The notes below the pieces were generated by a model that was given only the letters and a program-made list of their open reading frames with translations, had not been told where the DNA came from and made no database searches. The position numbers and the translations under genes are program-made. A DNA stretch of 64,000 bases. Source: an uncultured Alphaproteobacteria bacterium. Its GTDB lineage: Bacteria > Pseudomonadota > Alphaproteobacteria > HIMB59 > GCA-002718135. The stretch lies in NCBI GenBank assembly GCA_902524385.1, contig CABZCZ010000001.1:1-64000 (forward strand). The letters run 5' to 3'. Positions within the stretch are counted from its first letter, which is position 1. Each line of letters begins with the position of its first letter. This document shows positions 50,687 through 59,178 of this stretch, piece by piece.

Positions 50687-51580
50687 TTATTTAATTTTAC
50701 CTATTTCTTTTTCTCTTTTGATTACAAATAAACCACTTAATGTAATAATTATTGCACCTATTATCATATTGTAAGTTGGAGTTTCACCTAGTATTAAATA
50801 CCCAAAAATCATACCAAATATAATTACACTGTATCTTGCAGAGGCCGTTAATGAGAGTGGAGCATAAAAAACTGTTAATACTGAAAATAAATATCCGAAT
50901 AAAACAAATATACTAGAAGCAAAAATATAATTTACATCTTCACCGCTTACTTGATAACCAAAAATAATTGAACCCAAACCTGCAAACCCAGTAATTAAAA
51001 ATGCTGTCACAAATGTAATTTCAACACTATTTGATTTAGTTGCTAAACTTTTTGTAGCAATATCTCTAATAGTTAAAAAAATAGCAGCTAAAATTGGTAA
51101 CACTAAAAGATAATTAAATTGAAAATTTTGTGGATTTACAACAACTAGTACACCTAAGAAGCCAATTATAACTGCGCACCATCTTCTTATTCCGACTTTC
51201 TCTCCCAAAAAAAGAAAAGCAAAAATTGTTACAAAAAAAGGATTAGTCATTAAAAGTGTATAAACCTCAGATATTGGAAGTAATATTAATCCAACCAAAA
51301 AAAATAATGCCGTTAAAACTTCATACAAACCTCTTATATGAAAACTTTTGATTGATAGTATTTTAAATAAATTCTTTTTTTCGAAAAAAATTAAATATAA
51401 ACCTAATAGACTTGATGTAACTAAACCTCTTAAAAAAATTACAGAATATAATGAATTGTCATCACCTATATTTTTTACAACAAGTTTGACATAACTATCA
51501 TTTATAGAAAATGATAATTGGCCAGCCATCATAAAAAGTACACCTATCGCCCCAACTGAAAATAAAATCTTGCTTTTCAT
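50687..51580 (-). CDS. EamA/DMT-family transporter
   Basis: A 297-residue ten-helix DMT protein. The N-terminal repeat has the FLRGLVTSSLLGLY and PISEVYTLLMTNPFFVTIFAFLFLGEKVG segments, the RarD/YdcZ-like pattern of EamA exporters, and the second repeat has APLSLTASARYSVIIFGMIFGYLILGE. Its position between the peroxiredoxin and an aminotransferase does not show the substrate. It is convergent with bcp and divergent from the aminotransferase with 24 bp between starts. Confidence 0.85.
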   Translation of the reverse strand: MKSKILFSVGAIGVLFMMAGQLSFSINDSYVKLVVKNIGDDNSLYSVIFLRGLVTSSLLGLYLIFFEKKNLFKILSIKSFHIRGLYEVLTALFFLVGLILLPISEVYTLLMTNPFFVTIFAFLFLGEKVGIRRWCAVIIGFLGVLVVVNPQNFQFNYLLVLPILAAIFLTIRDIATKSLATKSNSVEITFVTAFLITGFAGLGSIIFGYQVSGEDVNYIFASSIFVLFGYLFSVLTVFYAPLSLTASARYSVIIFGMIFGYLILGETPTYNMIIGAIIITLSGLFVIKREKEIGKIK

Positions 51581-51604
51581 AATAAAAAAAAATATTTAAC
51601 TGAT

Positions 51605-52939
51605 ATGTTACAAAGAAATACTTCCAGCCATTTATATGGATTTACTGACTTGAAGTCATTAAATGAAAGAGGTCCTTTAGTTATTTCTTATGGAAAAGGA
51701 ATATATGTTTTCGATACTAAAGGTAATAAATATCTAGATGGGAATTCTGGCCTTTGGAATCAATGTGCTGGTTTTGACCATCCCGGATTAATTGAAGTTG
51801 CAAAAAAACAATATGAAAAATTTGCTGGCTATCATTCTTTATTTGGAAGATTATCTGAAGAAACGTTGCAACTATCTGAAAAAATTATTGAAGTATCACC
51901 TTTTGATCAAGGTCGTGTATTCTTTTGTAATTCAGGATCTGAAGCAAATGACACCTTGGTCAAAATGTTATGGATGTTAAATGCAAGAATTGGAAAGCCA
52001 AATAGACGAAAAATTATAACAAGAATTAATGGATATCACGGAGTTACTTTAGGAGCTTCTTCAATGACAGCTAAACCATACAATAAAGAGTTTGGATTAC
52101 CATCAAAAGAATTTATTCATATTGAATGTCCTCACTATTGGAAATATGGATTAGAGAATGAAACGGAAGAAGAATTTTCCTTTAGGATGGCCAAAAACTT
52201 AGAAGAAAAAATCATTAAAGAAGATCCAGAAACTATCGCAGGTTTTGTTGCAGAACCTGTTCAAGGTGCAGGTGGCTGTATACCTCCTTCAAAATCGTAT
52301 TTTGATTTAGTTCAGCCTATATTAAAAAAATATAATATTCCTTTTATCGCAGATGAAGTAATTTGTGGATTTGGTAGAACTGGAAATTTATGGGGCTGTG
52401 ATACATACAATATCAAACCAGATATAATTATTTCATCTAAATGTTTAACAGCTGGATACTTTCCTATGGGAGCAGTAATAGTAAATAAAGAATTTTCAGA
52501 TAAATTTGTTGAAGTATCAGAAGAAGCAGAAGAATTTCCACATGGTTTTACAGCTGGTGGTCATCCTGTTGGATGTGCCATCGCATTGAAAGCAATAGAT
52601 GTAATTATGAATGAAGGTTTATTAGATAATGTAAAATTGATGGAACCCTATTTTTTTGAAAGATTAAATGCATTTAATGATTATGAACACATTGGAGAAA
52701 CTAGAGGAATAGGTCTTATGGCTGCATTAGAGATGGTAAAAAATAAAGATACAAAAGAACCATTTGAAGGTCATCTTAACATGGGAGACAAAGTTGCTAA
52801 TTTATCAATTGATAATGGATTAATTTGCAGACCTTTAGGTCCAGCAATTGTTTTGTGTCCTCAATTCATAATTACTAAAAATCAAATTGATGAAATTTTT
52901 GATTCTCTTCATAAAACTATAAAGCAAGTTTTTAATTAA
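51605..52939 (+). CDS. Class-III omega-aminotransferase
   Basis: PLP aminotransferase of 444 residues, the group that includes taurine-, beta-alanine- and putrescine-pyruvate aminotransferases. The phosphate and cofactor motifs are FFCNSGSEANDTLVK and ADEVICGFGRTGNLWG, with the PLP lysine in IISSKCLTAGYFPMGA. An active-site HGFTAGGHPVGCAIALKA segment is also visible. Amine substrate and acceptor are unresolved; a diamine, beta-alanine or taurine is typical, and glyoxylate acceptance is also known in this superfamily. It overlaps the convergent acylphosphatase gene by 4 bp. Confidence 0.9.
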   Translation: MLQRNTSSHLYGFTDLKSLNERGPLVISYGKGIYVFDTKGNKYLDGNSGLWNQCAGFDHPGLIEVAKKQYEKFAGYHSLFGRLSEETLQLSEKIIEVSPFDQGRVFFCNSGSEANDTLVKMLWMLNARIGKPNRRKIITRINGYHGVTLGASSMTAKPYNKEFGLPSKEFIHIECPHYWKYGLENETEEEFSFRMAKNLEEKIIKEDPETIAGFVAEPVQGAGGCIPPSKSYFDLVQPILKKYNIPFIADEVICGFGRTGNLWGCDTYNIKPDIIISSKCLTAGYFPMGAVIVNKEFSDKFVEVSEEAEEFPHGFTAGGHPVGCAIALKAIDVIMNEGLLDNVKLMEPYFFERLNAFNDYEHIGETRGIGLMAALEMVKNKDTKEPFEGHLNMGDKVANLSIDNGLICRPLGPAIVLCPQFIITKNQIDEIFDSLHKTIKQVFN

Positions 52940-53232
52940 GTTTCGTATTTAACTATAAAACCTGAATACTTAACATTACTAATAATACTATTTGGAATAA
53001 CTCCTTCAACTAGAGCTAGTGATGGCCCATCTTTAGCTTTTTCAGTAATAGATAGAATACTTTGCATATCTCCTTGGATTATGGCCTCTACCTCATCTTT
53101 ACTTTCTTTATTTTGAATATATCCATTTAATCCCAAAGATATTGCTAAATCACTAAACCAATGTCTAAAGCCCACTCCCTGAACTTTTCCTTTAATAATA
53201 AGTCGATAAGTTTTTATTTCATTTGTATTCAT
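52936..53232 (-). CDS. acyP: Acylphosphatase
   Basis: A 98-residue acylphosphatase hydrolysing carboxyl-phosphate bonds. The start MNTNEIKTYRLIIKG is chosen to match the typical 90-100 residue family; earlier in-frame starts would add 11-42 residues with no family resemblance. The active-site GKVQGVGFRHWF has the catalytic Arg, and the conserved Asn is in GLNGYIQNKES. The C-terminal GFIVKYET is typical. It is divergent from the next DMT gene across 53 bp. Confidence 0.92.
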   Translation of the reverse strand: MNTNEIKTYRLIIKGKVQGVGFRHWFSDLAISLGLNGYIQNKESKDEVEAIIQGDMQSILSITEKAKDGPSLALVEGVIPNSIISNVKYSGFIVKYET

Positions 53233-53285
53233 TGAATTATCAATATAATTACTTTTTTTTATCATACAATCCTTCAATTCATTAT

Positions 53286-54164
53286 ATGAAAAAAAGTATA
53301 ATTTATTCTTCAATTCTTTTATTTTTTGCTGGAATTTTTTTTGTAACAAATGATGCAATAATAAAATACTTATCCCAAACAGATGTAAAATTTTATCATT
53401 TCATCTTTTACGGAATACCCATTTTTTTATGTTTCCCACTATATTTTTTATTTAATGGAACTTTAAAAAAAAATATAAAATGCACTAATTATTTTCCACC
53501 TATCTTCAGAGGTTTTTTAAATATTCCTTTGCCTTTTATTACCTTTATAACACTTGAACAAATTAAACTTCCAGAATTCACAACATTAAATATGACTGCC
53601 CCATTGATGGGAACAATATTTGCTATTTTTTTCCTAAATGAAAAATTAAATTTTTTAACATACATATCCTTGTTCATTGGTTTTTTAGGTGTGTTATTTG
53701 TTATACAGCCGGGATTTGAAAGCTTTAATATTTATTACCTAATTGTGCTTATAGGGGTATTATTAATTACAACTACAACATTTATTGTAAATAAATATAA
53801 TCATGTAACTACAAATATTGGGTATTTTCTTTATGGTGGTTTCTTTGTTCACTTTATTTCAATACCTTTATTCTTAATGTATCCATTAAAAGTAACCCTT
53901 TTTCAATTTATTTTAATTTCAACTGCTGCATTATTTATTAATTCAGCAATGTTTTTTGCAACTACAGCTTTTAAGATTGCACAAAAACATTATGCATCGG
54001 TATTTACTTTAGTTTACCTCCAGGTTTTATGGTCATCATTAGTTGGAATATTTATATTTAATGAATATATGAATTTATATGCTTATATTGGAGCAATATT
54101 TATCGTTTTAAGTGGAATTGTTTCACTACCTTCACAAATAAAACAATTAAAAGAAGCTGAATAA
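53286..54164 (+). CDS. EamA/DMT-family transporter
   Basis: A ten-helix DMT protein of 292 residues from MKKSIIYSS; upstream in-frame starts lie in or beside acyP and add a hydrophilic stretch unlike family N-termini. Features include the VTNDAIIKYLSQT first-helix segment, the IFRGFLNIPLPFITFITLEQIKLPEFTTLNMTAP region split here for length, and the C-terminal IGAIFIVLSGIVSLP. This is the fourth DMT transporter of the window. Its stop overlaps the FKBP gene start by one base, so they are cotranscribed. Confidence 0.84.
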   Translation: MKKSIIYSSILLFFAGIFFVTNDAIIKYLSQTDVKFYHFIFYGIPIFLCFPLYFLFNGTLKKNIKCTNYFPPIFRGFLNIPLPFITFITLEQIKLPEFTTLNMTAPLMGTIFAIFFLNEKLNFLTYISLFIGFLGVLFVIQPGFESFNIYYLIVLIGVLLITTTTFIVNKYNHVTTNIGYFLYGGFFVHFISIPLFLMYPLKVTLFQFILISTAALFINSAMFFATTAFKIAQKHYASVFTLVYLQVLWSSLVGIFIFNEYMNLYAYIGAIFIVLSGIVSLPSQIKQLKEAE

Positions 54165-54886
54165 TGATCAAAATTTTATTATTTTTATTTATTTGTATTT
54201 TTAGTTTCAAATCTTATTCTAATGAAGTTCAAATCGTAAACGAAATCATAGGAAATGGTTTAGAGGTAAAAAATCACTCAAAAGTATCTGTTCATTACAT
54301 TGGTAAATTAGAAGATAATACTGTTTTTGATAGTTCCTATGATAGAGGACAATTGTTTGATTTTCAAATAGGTGTAAGACAAGTAATCTTAGGTTGGGAA
54401 ACTGGGTTACTTGGAATGAAAGAAGGAGGCAAAAGAAGAATTTTTATTCCGTATGAGTTAGCATATGGTGAAAGTGGTGCAGGCAGTTTGATTCCACCAA
54501 AATCAAATCTTATTTTTGATATCGAAGTATTAAAAGTAATTCCACCTGGGTATAAAGAAATAGACGGTCATCAATTAAAATTAGCAATGACTGACGATTT
54601 TAAAATTATAGACATTAGGAATGAGGATCAAATAACTAATTTCAATAAAATACCTGGTGCTATTCAAATTACAGCATTTGATAAAAATGGAAATTTTTCC
54701 CCTGATTTTTTTGAAAAGTATAAAGAAAATGTTAAAATAGGTGAGAAAGTTATTTTTATAAGCCAAAATGGTGACATATCTTCAATTTTAGCTAATGGAT
54801 TTGTTGAACAACTAAATCAATTAAATATTTATCATTTAAAAGACGGTGTATCAGGTTTAGAAAAAATAAATTTTGATTTTGAGTAA
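54164..54886 (+). CDS. Exported FKBP-type prolyl isomerase fused to a rhodanese-like domain
   Basis: A 240-residue secreted protein. The first 18 residues form a signal peptide. Residues about 25-130 are an FKBP domain: HYIGKLEDNTVFDSSYDRG, VILGWETGLLGMKEGGKRRIFIP, AYGESGAGSLIPPKSNLIFDIEVL. About 131-240 is a rhodanese-like fold (FKIIDIRNEDQITNFNKIPGAIQI) whose active loop reads ISQNGDISS, with no Cys, so sulfur transfer is unlikely. It may be a folding or binding module of the periplasm. It overlaps the DMT gene by one base. Confidence 0.87.
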   Translation: MIKILLFLFICIFSFKSYSNEVQIVNEIIGNGLEVKNHSKVSVHYIGKLEDNTVFDSSYDRGQLFDFQIGVRQVILGWETGLLGMKEGGKRRIFIPYELAYGESGAGSLIPPKSNLIFDIEVLKVIPPGYKEIDGHQLKLAMTDDFKIIDIRNEDQITNFNKIPGAIQITAFDKNGNFSPDFFEKYKENVKIGEKVIFISQNGDISSILANGFVEQLNQLNIYHLKDGVSGLEKINFDFE

Positions 54887-54887
54887 A

Positions 54888-55691
54888 TTAAAAATCTATT
54901 TTTTTATTATTTTCAGCTGCATAATTAATAATAAATTGCCATGCTGATCTACCAGTTCTATTACCTCTTTGTAAACTCCATTTAATTGCTTCTTTTTCAG
55001 TTTTTTCATTAAAAGGAAGTTTAAATTTTTCACAATACTTAAAAATTATATTAACAAAATCATTTTGAGAAATATTATGAAAGCCAATCCATAGACCAAA
55101 ACGATCACTTAAACTTATTTTTTCTTCAACACTTTCATCTGTATGAATAGCAGAGGACCTTTCATTTTCTATCATATCTCTTGGCATTAAATGTCTTCTA
55201 TTAGATGTTACATAAAGAACAATATTTTTAGGCTGATTTTGTATACTTCCATCTAAAGTAGATTTAATTATTTTGTAATCGCTATCTATTTTTTCAAATG
55301 ATAAATCATCAATAAAAATTATAAAATTATAATTTTTTAAATTTCCATATTTTTCATAAATAATTTCAATATCAAAAATATTATTTTTATTTAATTGTAT
55401 TAATTTTAAATTATTATTTTTTTTATTTATTTCATTAAAAACTGATTTAATTAGTGAGCTTTTACCATTACCTCTTGATCCCCATAACAAGGCATTATTT
55501 GTAAAATTCCCTTCAGCAAAATTTATAGTATTATCATAAATAGTTTTCTTTTGTCTTTCTATTCCAATTAAAAGATCAAGATCTATAAATCTAAAATGAG
55601 TGATTATTTTGAGGTTTTTTATTTTACTATCCCAAATAAATGCATTTCCTCTTGAGAGTGTAAGATTTGATAAAAAATTGCTTAAAAACAT
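54888..55691 (-). CDS. DUF815-family AAA ATPase
   Basis: A 267-residue AAA ATPase of the DUF815 group. Walker A is LLWGSRGNGKSSLIK (residues about 67-81) and Walker B IIFIDDLSFEK. The VTSNRRHLMP sensor-like segment and DRFGLWIGFHNIS follow, which mark the group. The role is not established in general. It is convergent with the FKBP gene by a 1-bp gap and divergent from yajC, an arrangement familiar from other alphaproteobacteria. Confidence 0.86.
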   Translation of the reverse strand: MFLSNFLSNLTLSRGNAFIWDSKIKNLKIITHFRFIDLDLLIGIERQKKTIYDNTINFAEGNFTNNALLWGSRGNGKSSLIKSVFNEINKKNNNLKLIQLNKNNIFDIEIIYEKYGNLKNYNFIIFIDDLSFEKIDSDYKIIKSTLDGSIQNQPKNIVLYVTSNRRHLMPRDMIENERSSAIHTDESVEEKISLSDRFGLWIGFHNISQNDFVNIIFKYCEKFKLPFNEKTEKEAIKWSLQRGNRTGRSAWQFIINYAAENNKKIDF

Positions 55692-55705
55692 TATAAATAC
55701 TTTAT

Positions 55706-55732
55706 TTGATTTTTCTTATTACACAGTATAAT
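55706..55732 (+). promoter_or_regulatory. Candidate promoter of yajC-secD-secF
   Basis: A perfect -10 hexamer TATAAT (55727-55732) with TTGATT (55706-55711) 15 bp upstream lies in the 75-bp spacer ahead of yajC. The spacing is shorter than the usual 17, and TTGATT is a moderate -35 match. No other strong promoter was seen in the spacer. Confidence 0.4.
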
Positions 55733-55766
55733 AAATCTCTCAAATTAAATCATTATAGGTACTATT

Positions 55767-56108
55767 ATGGAAGCATTTGGAACATTTTTACCACTTATAT
55801 TAATATTTGTAGTTTTTTATTTTTTATTAATTAGACCACAACAAAGAAAAGTTAAACAGCACAAAGAAATGCTATCCAATCTCAAAAGAGGTGATAAAAT
55901 AGTAACTTCAGGTGGAATTATTGGAACTATAAATAAGGTAGCTGATAATAGGGAATTAACCTTAGAAGTTGCTGAAGATGTTGAAATAAAAATTGCATCC
56001 GGAATGGTTGCAGATTTATATGCAATGCCAGAAGTTCAAAAAAAAGAACCACCAAAAGAAGAGAATAAAAGTAAATCTGGCTTCTCTTTATTTTCTAGAA
56101 AAAAATAA
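55767..56108 (+). CDS. yajC: Sec translocon accessory protein YajC
   Basis: Single-pass inner-membrane partner of SecDF, 113 residues. The helix is LPLILIFVVFYFLLIRPQQRK, shortened here to its core VVFYFLLIRPQQRK with the invariant Arg-Pro-Gln-Gln. The cytosolic SH3-like domain has LKRGDKIVTSGGIIGTI, and a Lys-rich tail ends it. It precedes secD by 12 bp in a conserved yajC-secD-secF order and begins an operon with a candidate promoter. Confidence 0.96.
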   Translation: MEAFGTFLPLILIFVVFYFLLIRPQQRKVKQHKEMLSNLKRGDKIVTSGGIIGTINKVADNRELTLEVAEDVEIKIASGMVADLYAMPEVQKKEPPKEENKSKSGFSLFSRKK

Positions 56109-56120
56109 ATTTTTTTGTTA

Positions 56121-57671
56121 ATGAAAAATTATCCCATCTGGAAATCATTTACAGTAGTATCATTAGTCTTATTAGGAATAATTTTTGCAATTCCCTCAAT
56201 TATTTATGATGAAAATTCAGAAAATTGGTTTTTAAAAAATAAGATTAATTTAGGTTTAGACTTACAAGGTGGATCATATTTACTATTAGAAGTTCAACTA
56301 GATGTTTTATATAAAGAAGAATTAGATAATTTTGTCGATAGTGTTCGTTTGATTTCTAGAGATCAAGCTGTAAAAATTGAAAAAATTGATATTCAAGAAA
56401 ATGAGGTAGTTGTTTTTTTTGGTAATAAAGAGAAGATGAAAGATATTAGAGATAGTTTTTTTCAAATGTACAGAGGAGTTACTTTACAAATTAATAATAA
56501 TAAACTCAGTATAAAGTTAAATGATGAATATAGAAAAATTATTCAAGACTCAGCAATTAAGCAATCACTTGAAATTGTAAGAAAAAGAATTGATGAATCT
56601 GGAACTAAAGAACCTTTAATCCAAAGATCCGGTAAAAAGAGAATACTTTTACAATTACCAGGAGTAAAAGACCCAGAAAGAATTAAAGATTTACTTGGTA
56701 AAACAGCCAAACTAACTTTTCACATCGTTGATAATGATAATGTATCTGCTCTTCAAAACAACTTAGCTCCTTTTGGAAAAATTATTGTTCCGGACATGTA
56801 TGATGAAAATACAAATTATTTATTAGATAAAAGAGCAGTTGTAGGTGGAGAAAATTTAGTTGATGCCAAAGGTTCATTTGATCAAACAGAGGGTCATGCA
56901 GTGTCATTCCGTTTTGATACAGAAGGTGCGCAAAAATTTGGTAAAGTTACAACAAACAACATTGGTAAAAATCTCGCTGTTGTATTAGATGGTGTTGTCA
57001 TCACAGCTCCAAGAATTAGCAGTGCTATTACAGGAGGCTCAGGGATCATAACTGGAAATTTTAATGCTCAGGAAGCATCTGATTTAGCTGTTTTATTAAG
57101 AGCTGGTGCTTTGCCAGCGCCTTTAGAAATAGTTGAAGAAAGATCAGTAGGAGCTGGTTTAGGAGCAGACTCTATAGCTGCTGGTCAAATAGCTGCTATT
57201 ATTGGTATGGTTTTAGTATGTATATTTATGATACTCATATATGGAACTTTTGGCGCTCTAGCTAATGTTTCATTAATTGTAAATTTATTTATAATTATTT
57301 CATTATTAGGAACAATTGGCGCAACATTAACATTGCCTGGTATAGCTGGAATTGTATTGACAATAGGAATGGCAGTAGACGCAAATGTTCTAATTTTTGA
57401 AAGAATTAAAGAAGAGAGTTTAAAACAAACAAAAGTTTTTCAGATTGTAAAAAATGGTTTCGATAGAGCGATGTCAACTATACTTGATGCCAATATTACT
57501 ACTTTAATTGCTGCTGTTTTACTATTTGCATTTGGATCTGGACCAATAAGAGGTTTTTCCATTACACTTTCTTTGGGTGTGATGGCGTCAATGTTCACAG
57601 CTTTAATGCTTACAAATTTTTTAGTATATATGTACTTATCATTTGCAAATAAAAAGGAATTAAAACTATAA
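56121..57671 (+). CDS. secD: Protein translocase subunit SecD
   Basis: Membrane-embedded RND-type subunit that uses proton motive force to pull exported proteins into the periplasm. The 516 residues have an N-terminal helix, the D1 motif LGLDLQGGSYLLLEV, a large periplasmic region with RIDESGTKEPLIQRSG, and the C-terminal six-helix block with AVDANVLIFERIKEE. The ATG MKNYPIWKS is selected; a TTG six bases upstream is also in frame. It overlaps secF by one base. Confidence 0.96.
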   Translation: MKNYPIWKSFTVVSLVLLGIIFAIPSIIYDENSENWFLKNKINLGLDLQGGSYLLLEVQLDVLYKEELDNFVDSVRLISRDQAVKIEKIDIQENEVVVFFGNKEKMKDIRDSFFQMYRGVTLQINNNKLSIKLNDEYRKIIQDSAIKQSLEIVRKRIDESGTKEPLIQRSGKKRILLQLPGVKDPERIKDLLGKTAKLTFHIVDNDNVSALQNNLAPFGKIIVPDMYDENTNYLLDKRAVVGGENLVDAKGSFDQTEGHAVSFRFDTEGAQKFGKVTTNNIGKNLAVVLDGVVITAPRISSAITGGSGIITGNFNAQEASDLAVLLRAGALPAPLEIVEERSVGAGLGADSIAAGQIAAIIGMVLVCIFMILIYGTFGALANVSLIVNLFIIISLLGTIGATLTLPGIAGIVLTIGMAVDANVLIFERIKEESLKQTKVFQIVKNGFDRAMSTILDANITTLIAAVLLFAFGSGPIRGFSITLSLGVMASMFTALMLTNFLVYMYLSFANKKELKL

Positions 57672-58570
57672 TGTTTGGTTTAAACAAAATTATTCCTGTT
57701 GAGCCTAATATAAATTTTTTAGGTTTAAGAAGAAATTTTTTAATTTTTTCAATTTTAGCAATATTAATTTCAATTGGTCTGTTAAGTATAAAAGGTTTAA
57801 ATCTGGGTATTGATTTTAAAGGAGGTACTTTAATTGAGGTAAGTACAAAAAATACTTCAATTGGTGAACTAAGAGAAATTTTATCTTCTTCTTATAGTGA
57901 TGTATCTTTACAGGAATTTGGTAATGAGAATATTATTTTAATAAGACTTCAAAATAAAAGTAATCAAGAAAGTATTGAAACGGTTAATTCTGTCAAAAAT
58001 TTAATTCAAGACAAGGTTGTTGAGTTTAGAAGGTCTGAATTTGTTGGTCCTACAATTAGTTCTGAACTTCTGTTTAGAGGATTTCAAGCTGTTTCTTTTG
58101 CACTAATTGCCATTTTAATTTACATTTGGTTGCGTTTTGAATGGCAATTTGGTTTCGGCGCAGTTGTTGCATTAACTCATGATGTATTGTTTACTCTTGG
58201 ATTGCTATCTATACTTAATGTAGAATTTTCTCTTGCAACAATAGCGGCAATACTTACAATTGCAGGATATTCTATTAATGATACAGTAGTGATATTTGAT
58301 AGAGTTCGTGAAAATTTAAGAAAATATAAAAAACTCGAATTAGTAGATTTATTTAACTTATCAGTTAATAACACTTTATCGAGAACTATAATGACAAGTT
58401 TAACAACGCTTCTTGCATTAGTTTCTTTATTTATATTTGGAGGAGAGGTTATTAGACCTTTCGCTTTAACAATGATTATAGGTGTAATAATTGGTACTTA
58501 TTCATCTGTTTTTATTGCGGTCCCAACTTTATTAATTTTTAAGTTCAGACCGCAAGAAGAAGATGATTAA
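57671..58570 (+). CDS. secF: Protein translocase subunit SecF
   Basis: Partner of SecD, 299 residues. N-terminal LGIDFKGGTLIEV, the periplasmic P4 region and GYSINDTVVIFDRVREN in the fourth helix block are the family signatures. Six helices are predicted. It overlaps secD by one base, and its end overlaps the convergent superoxide dismutase gene by 4 bp, so this export operon has no clear terminator region. Confidence 0.96.
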   Translation: MFGLNKIIPVEPNINFLGLRRNFLIFSILAILISIGLLSIKGLNLGIDFKGGTLIEVSTKNTSIGELREILSSSYSDVSLQEFGNENIILIRLQNKSNQESIETVNSVKNLIQDKVVEFRRSEFVGPTISSELLFRGFQAVSFALIAILIYIWLRFEWQFGFGAVVALTHDVLFTLGLLSILNVEFSLATIAAILTIAGYSINDTVVIFDRVRENLRKYKKLELVDLFNLSVNNTLSRTIMTSLTTLLALVSLFIFGGEVIRPFALTMIIGVIIGTYSSVFIAVPTLLIFKFRPQEEDD

Positions 58571-59163
58571 GCGTTATTTAAGTTTTCTGTAACTTTTTCC
58601 CAATTAACTAAATTATCGATAAAAGCTTTTAAATAATCAGGTCTTCTATTTCTATAATCAACATAATATGAGTGTTCCCAAACATCACATCCAAGTAGAG
58701 GAGTGTGACCATGAACGATTGGGTTTTCTCCATTTGGTGTTTTAGTAATTTCTAATTTTCCATTATTTAAAACTAACCAACACCAACCTGATCCAAATTG
58801 CCCAATGCCTGCATTTATAAAATCTTCTTTCATTTTTTCAACTGAACCAATATCTGAAACTATCTTATTTTCTAGCTCAGAGGGAATTTTTCCATCTGGA
58901 TTATTTTTCATTACTTCCCAAAAATGAACATGATTTATATGTTGTGCCACATTATTAAATACTGGAGCATTTTTTTGATAAGAGTTGATAACTATATCAT
59001 TAACATTATCGTCTGCTATATTGTGTTCTTTAATAAACTTATTTCCATTAGTAATGTAAGCCATGTGATGCTTATCATGATGCAACTCTAAAGTTTCAGC
59101 CGACATATACGGCATTAGAGCATCTTTACTGTAGGGTAGATCTGGTAACTCTAGATTTATCAT
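58567..59163 (-). CDS. sodB: Superoxide dismutase, Fe/Mn type
   Basis: Cytosolic superoxide dismutase of 198 residues. Metal ligands are His in LHHDKHHMAYI, His in HINHVHFWEVM, and Asp/His in DVWEHSYYVDYRNRRPDYL. The QFGSGWCWLV and NGENPIVHG segments look like iron-type SodB, but metal use cannot be settled by eye. It is divergent from nothing near; uvrA lies 15 bp upstream on the same strand and may be co-transcribed. Confidence 0.95.
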   Translation of the reverse strand: MINLELPDLPYSKDALMPYMSAETLELHHDKHHMAYITNGNKFIKEHNIADDNVNDIVINSYQKNAPVFNNVAQHINHVHFWEVMKNNPDGKIPSELENKIVSDIGSVEKMKEDFINAGIGQFGSGWCWLVLNNGKLEITKTPNGENPIVHGHTPLLGCDVWEHSYYVDYRNRRPDYLKAFIDNLVNWEKVTENLNNA

Positions 59164-59178
59164 TTTATTTCCTTTGAT

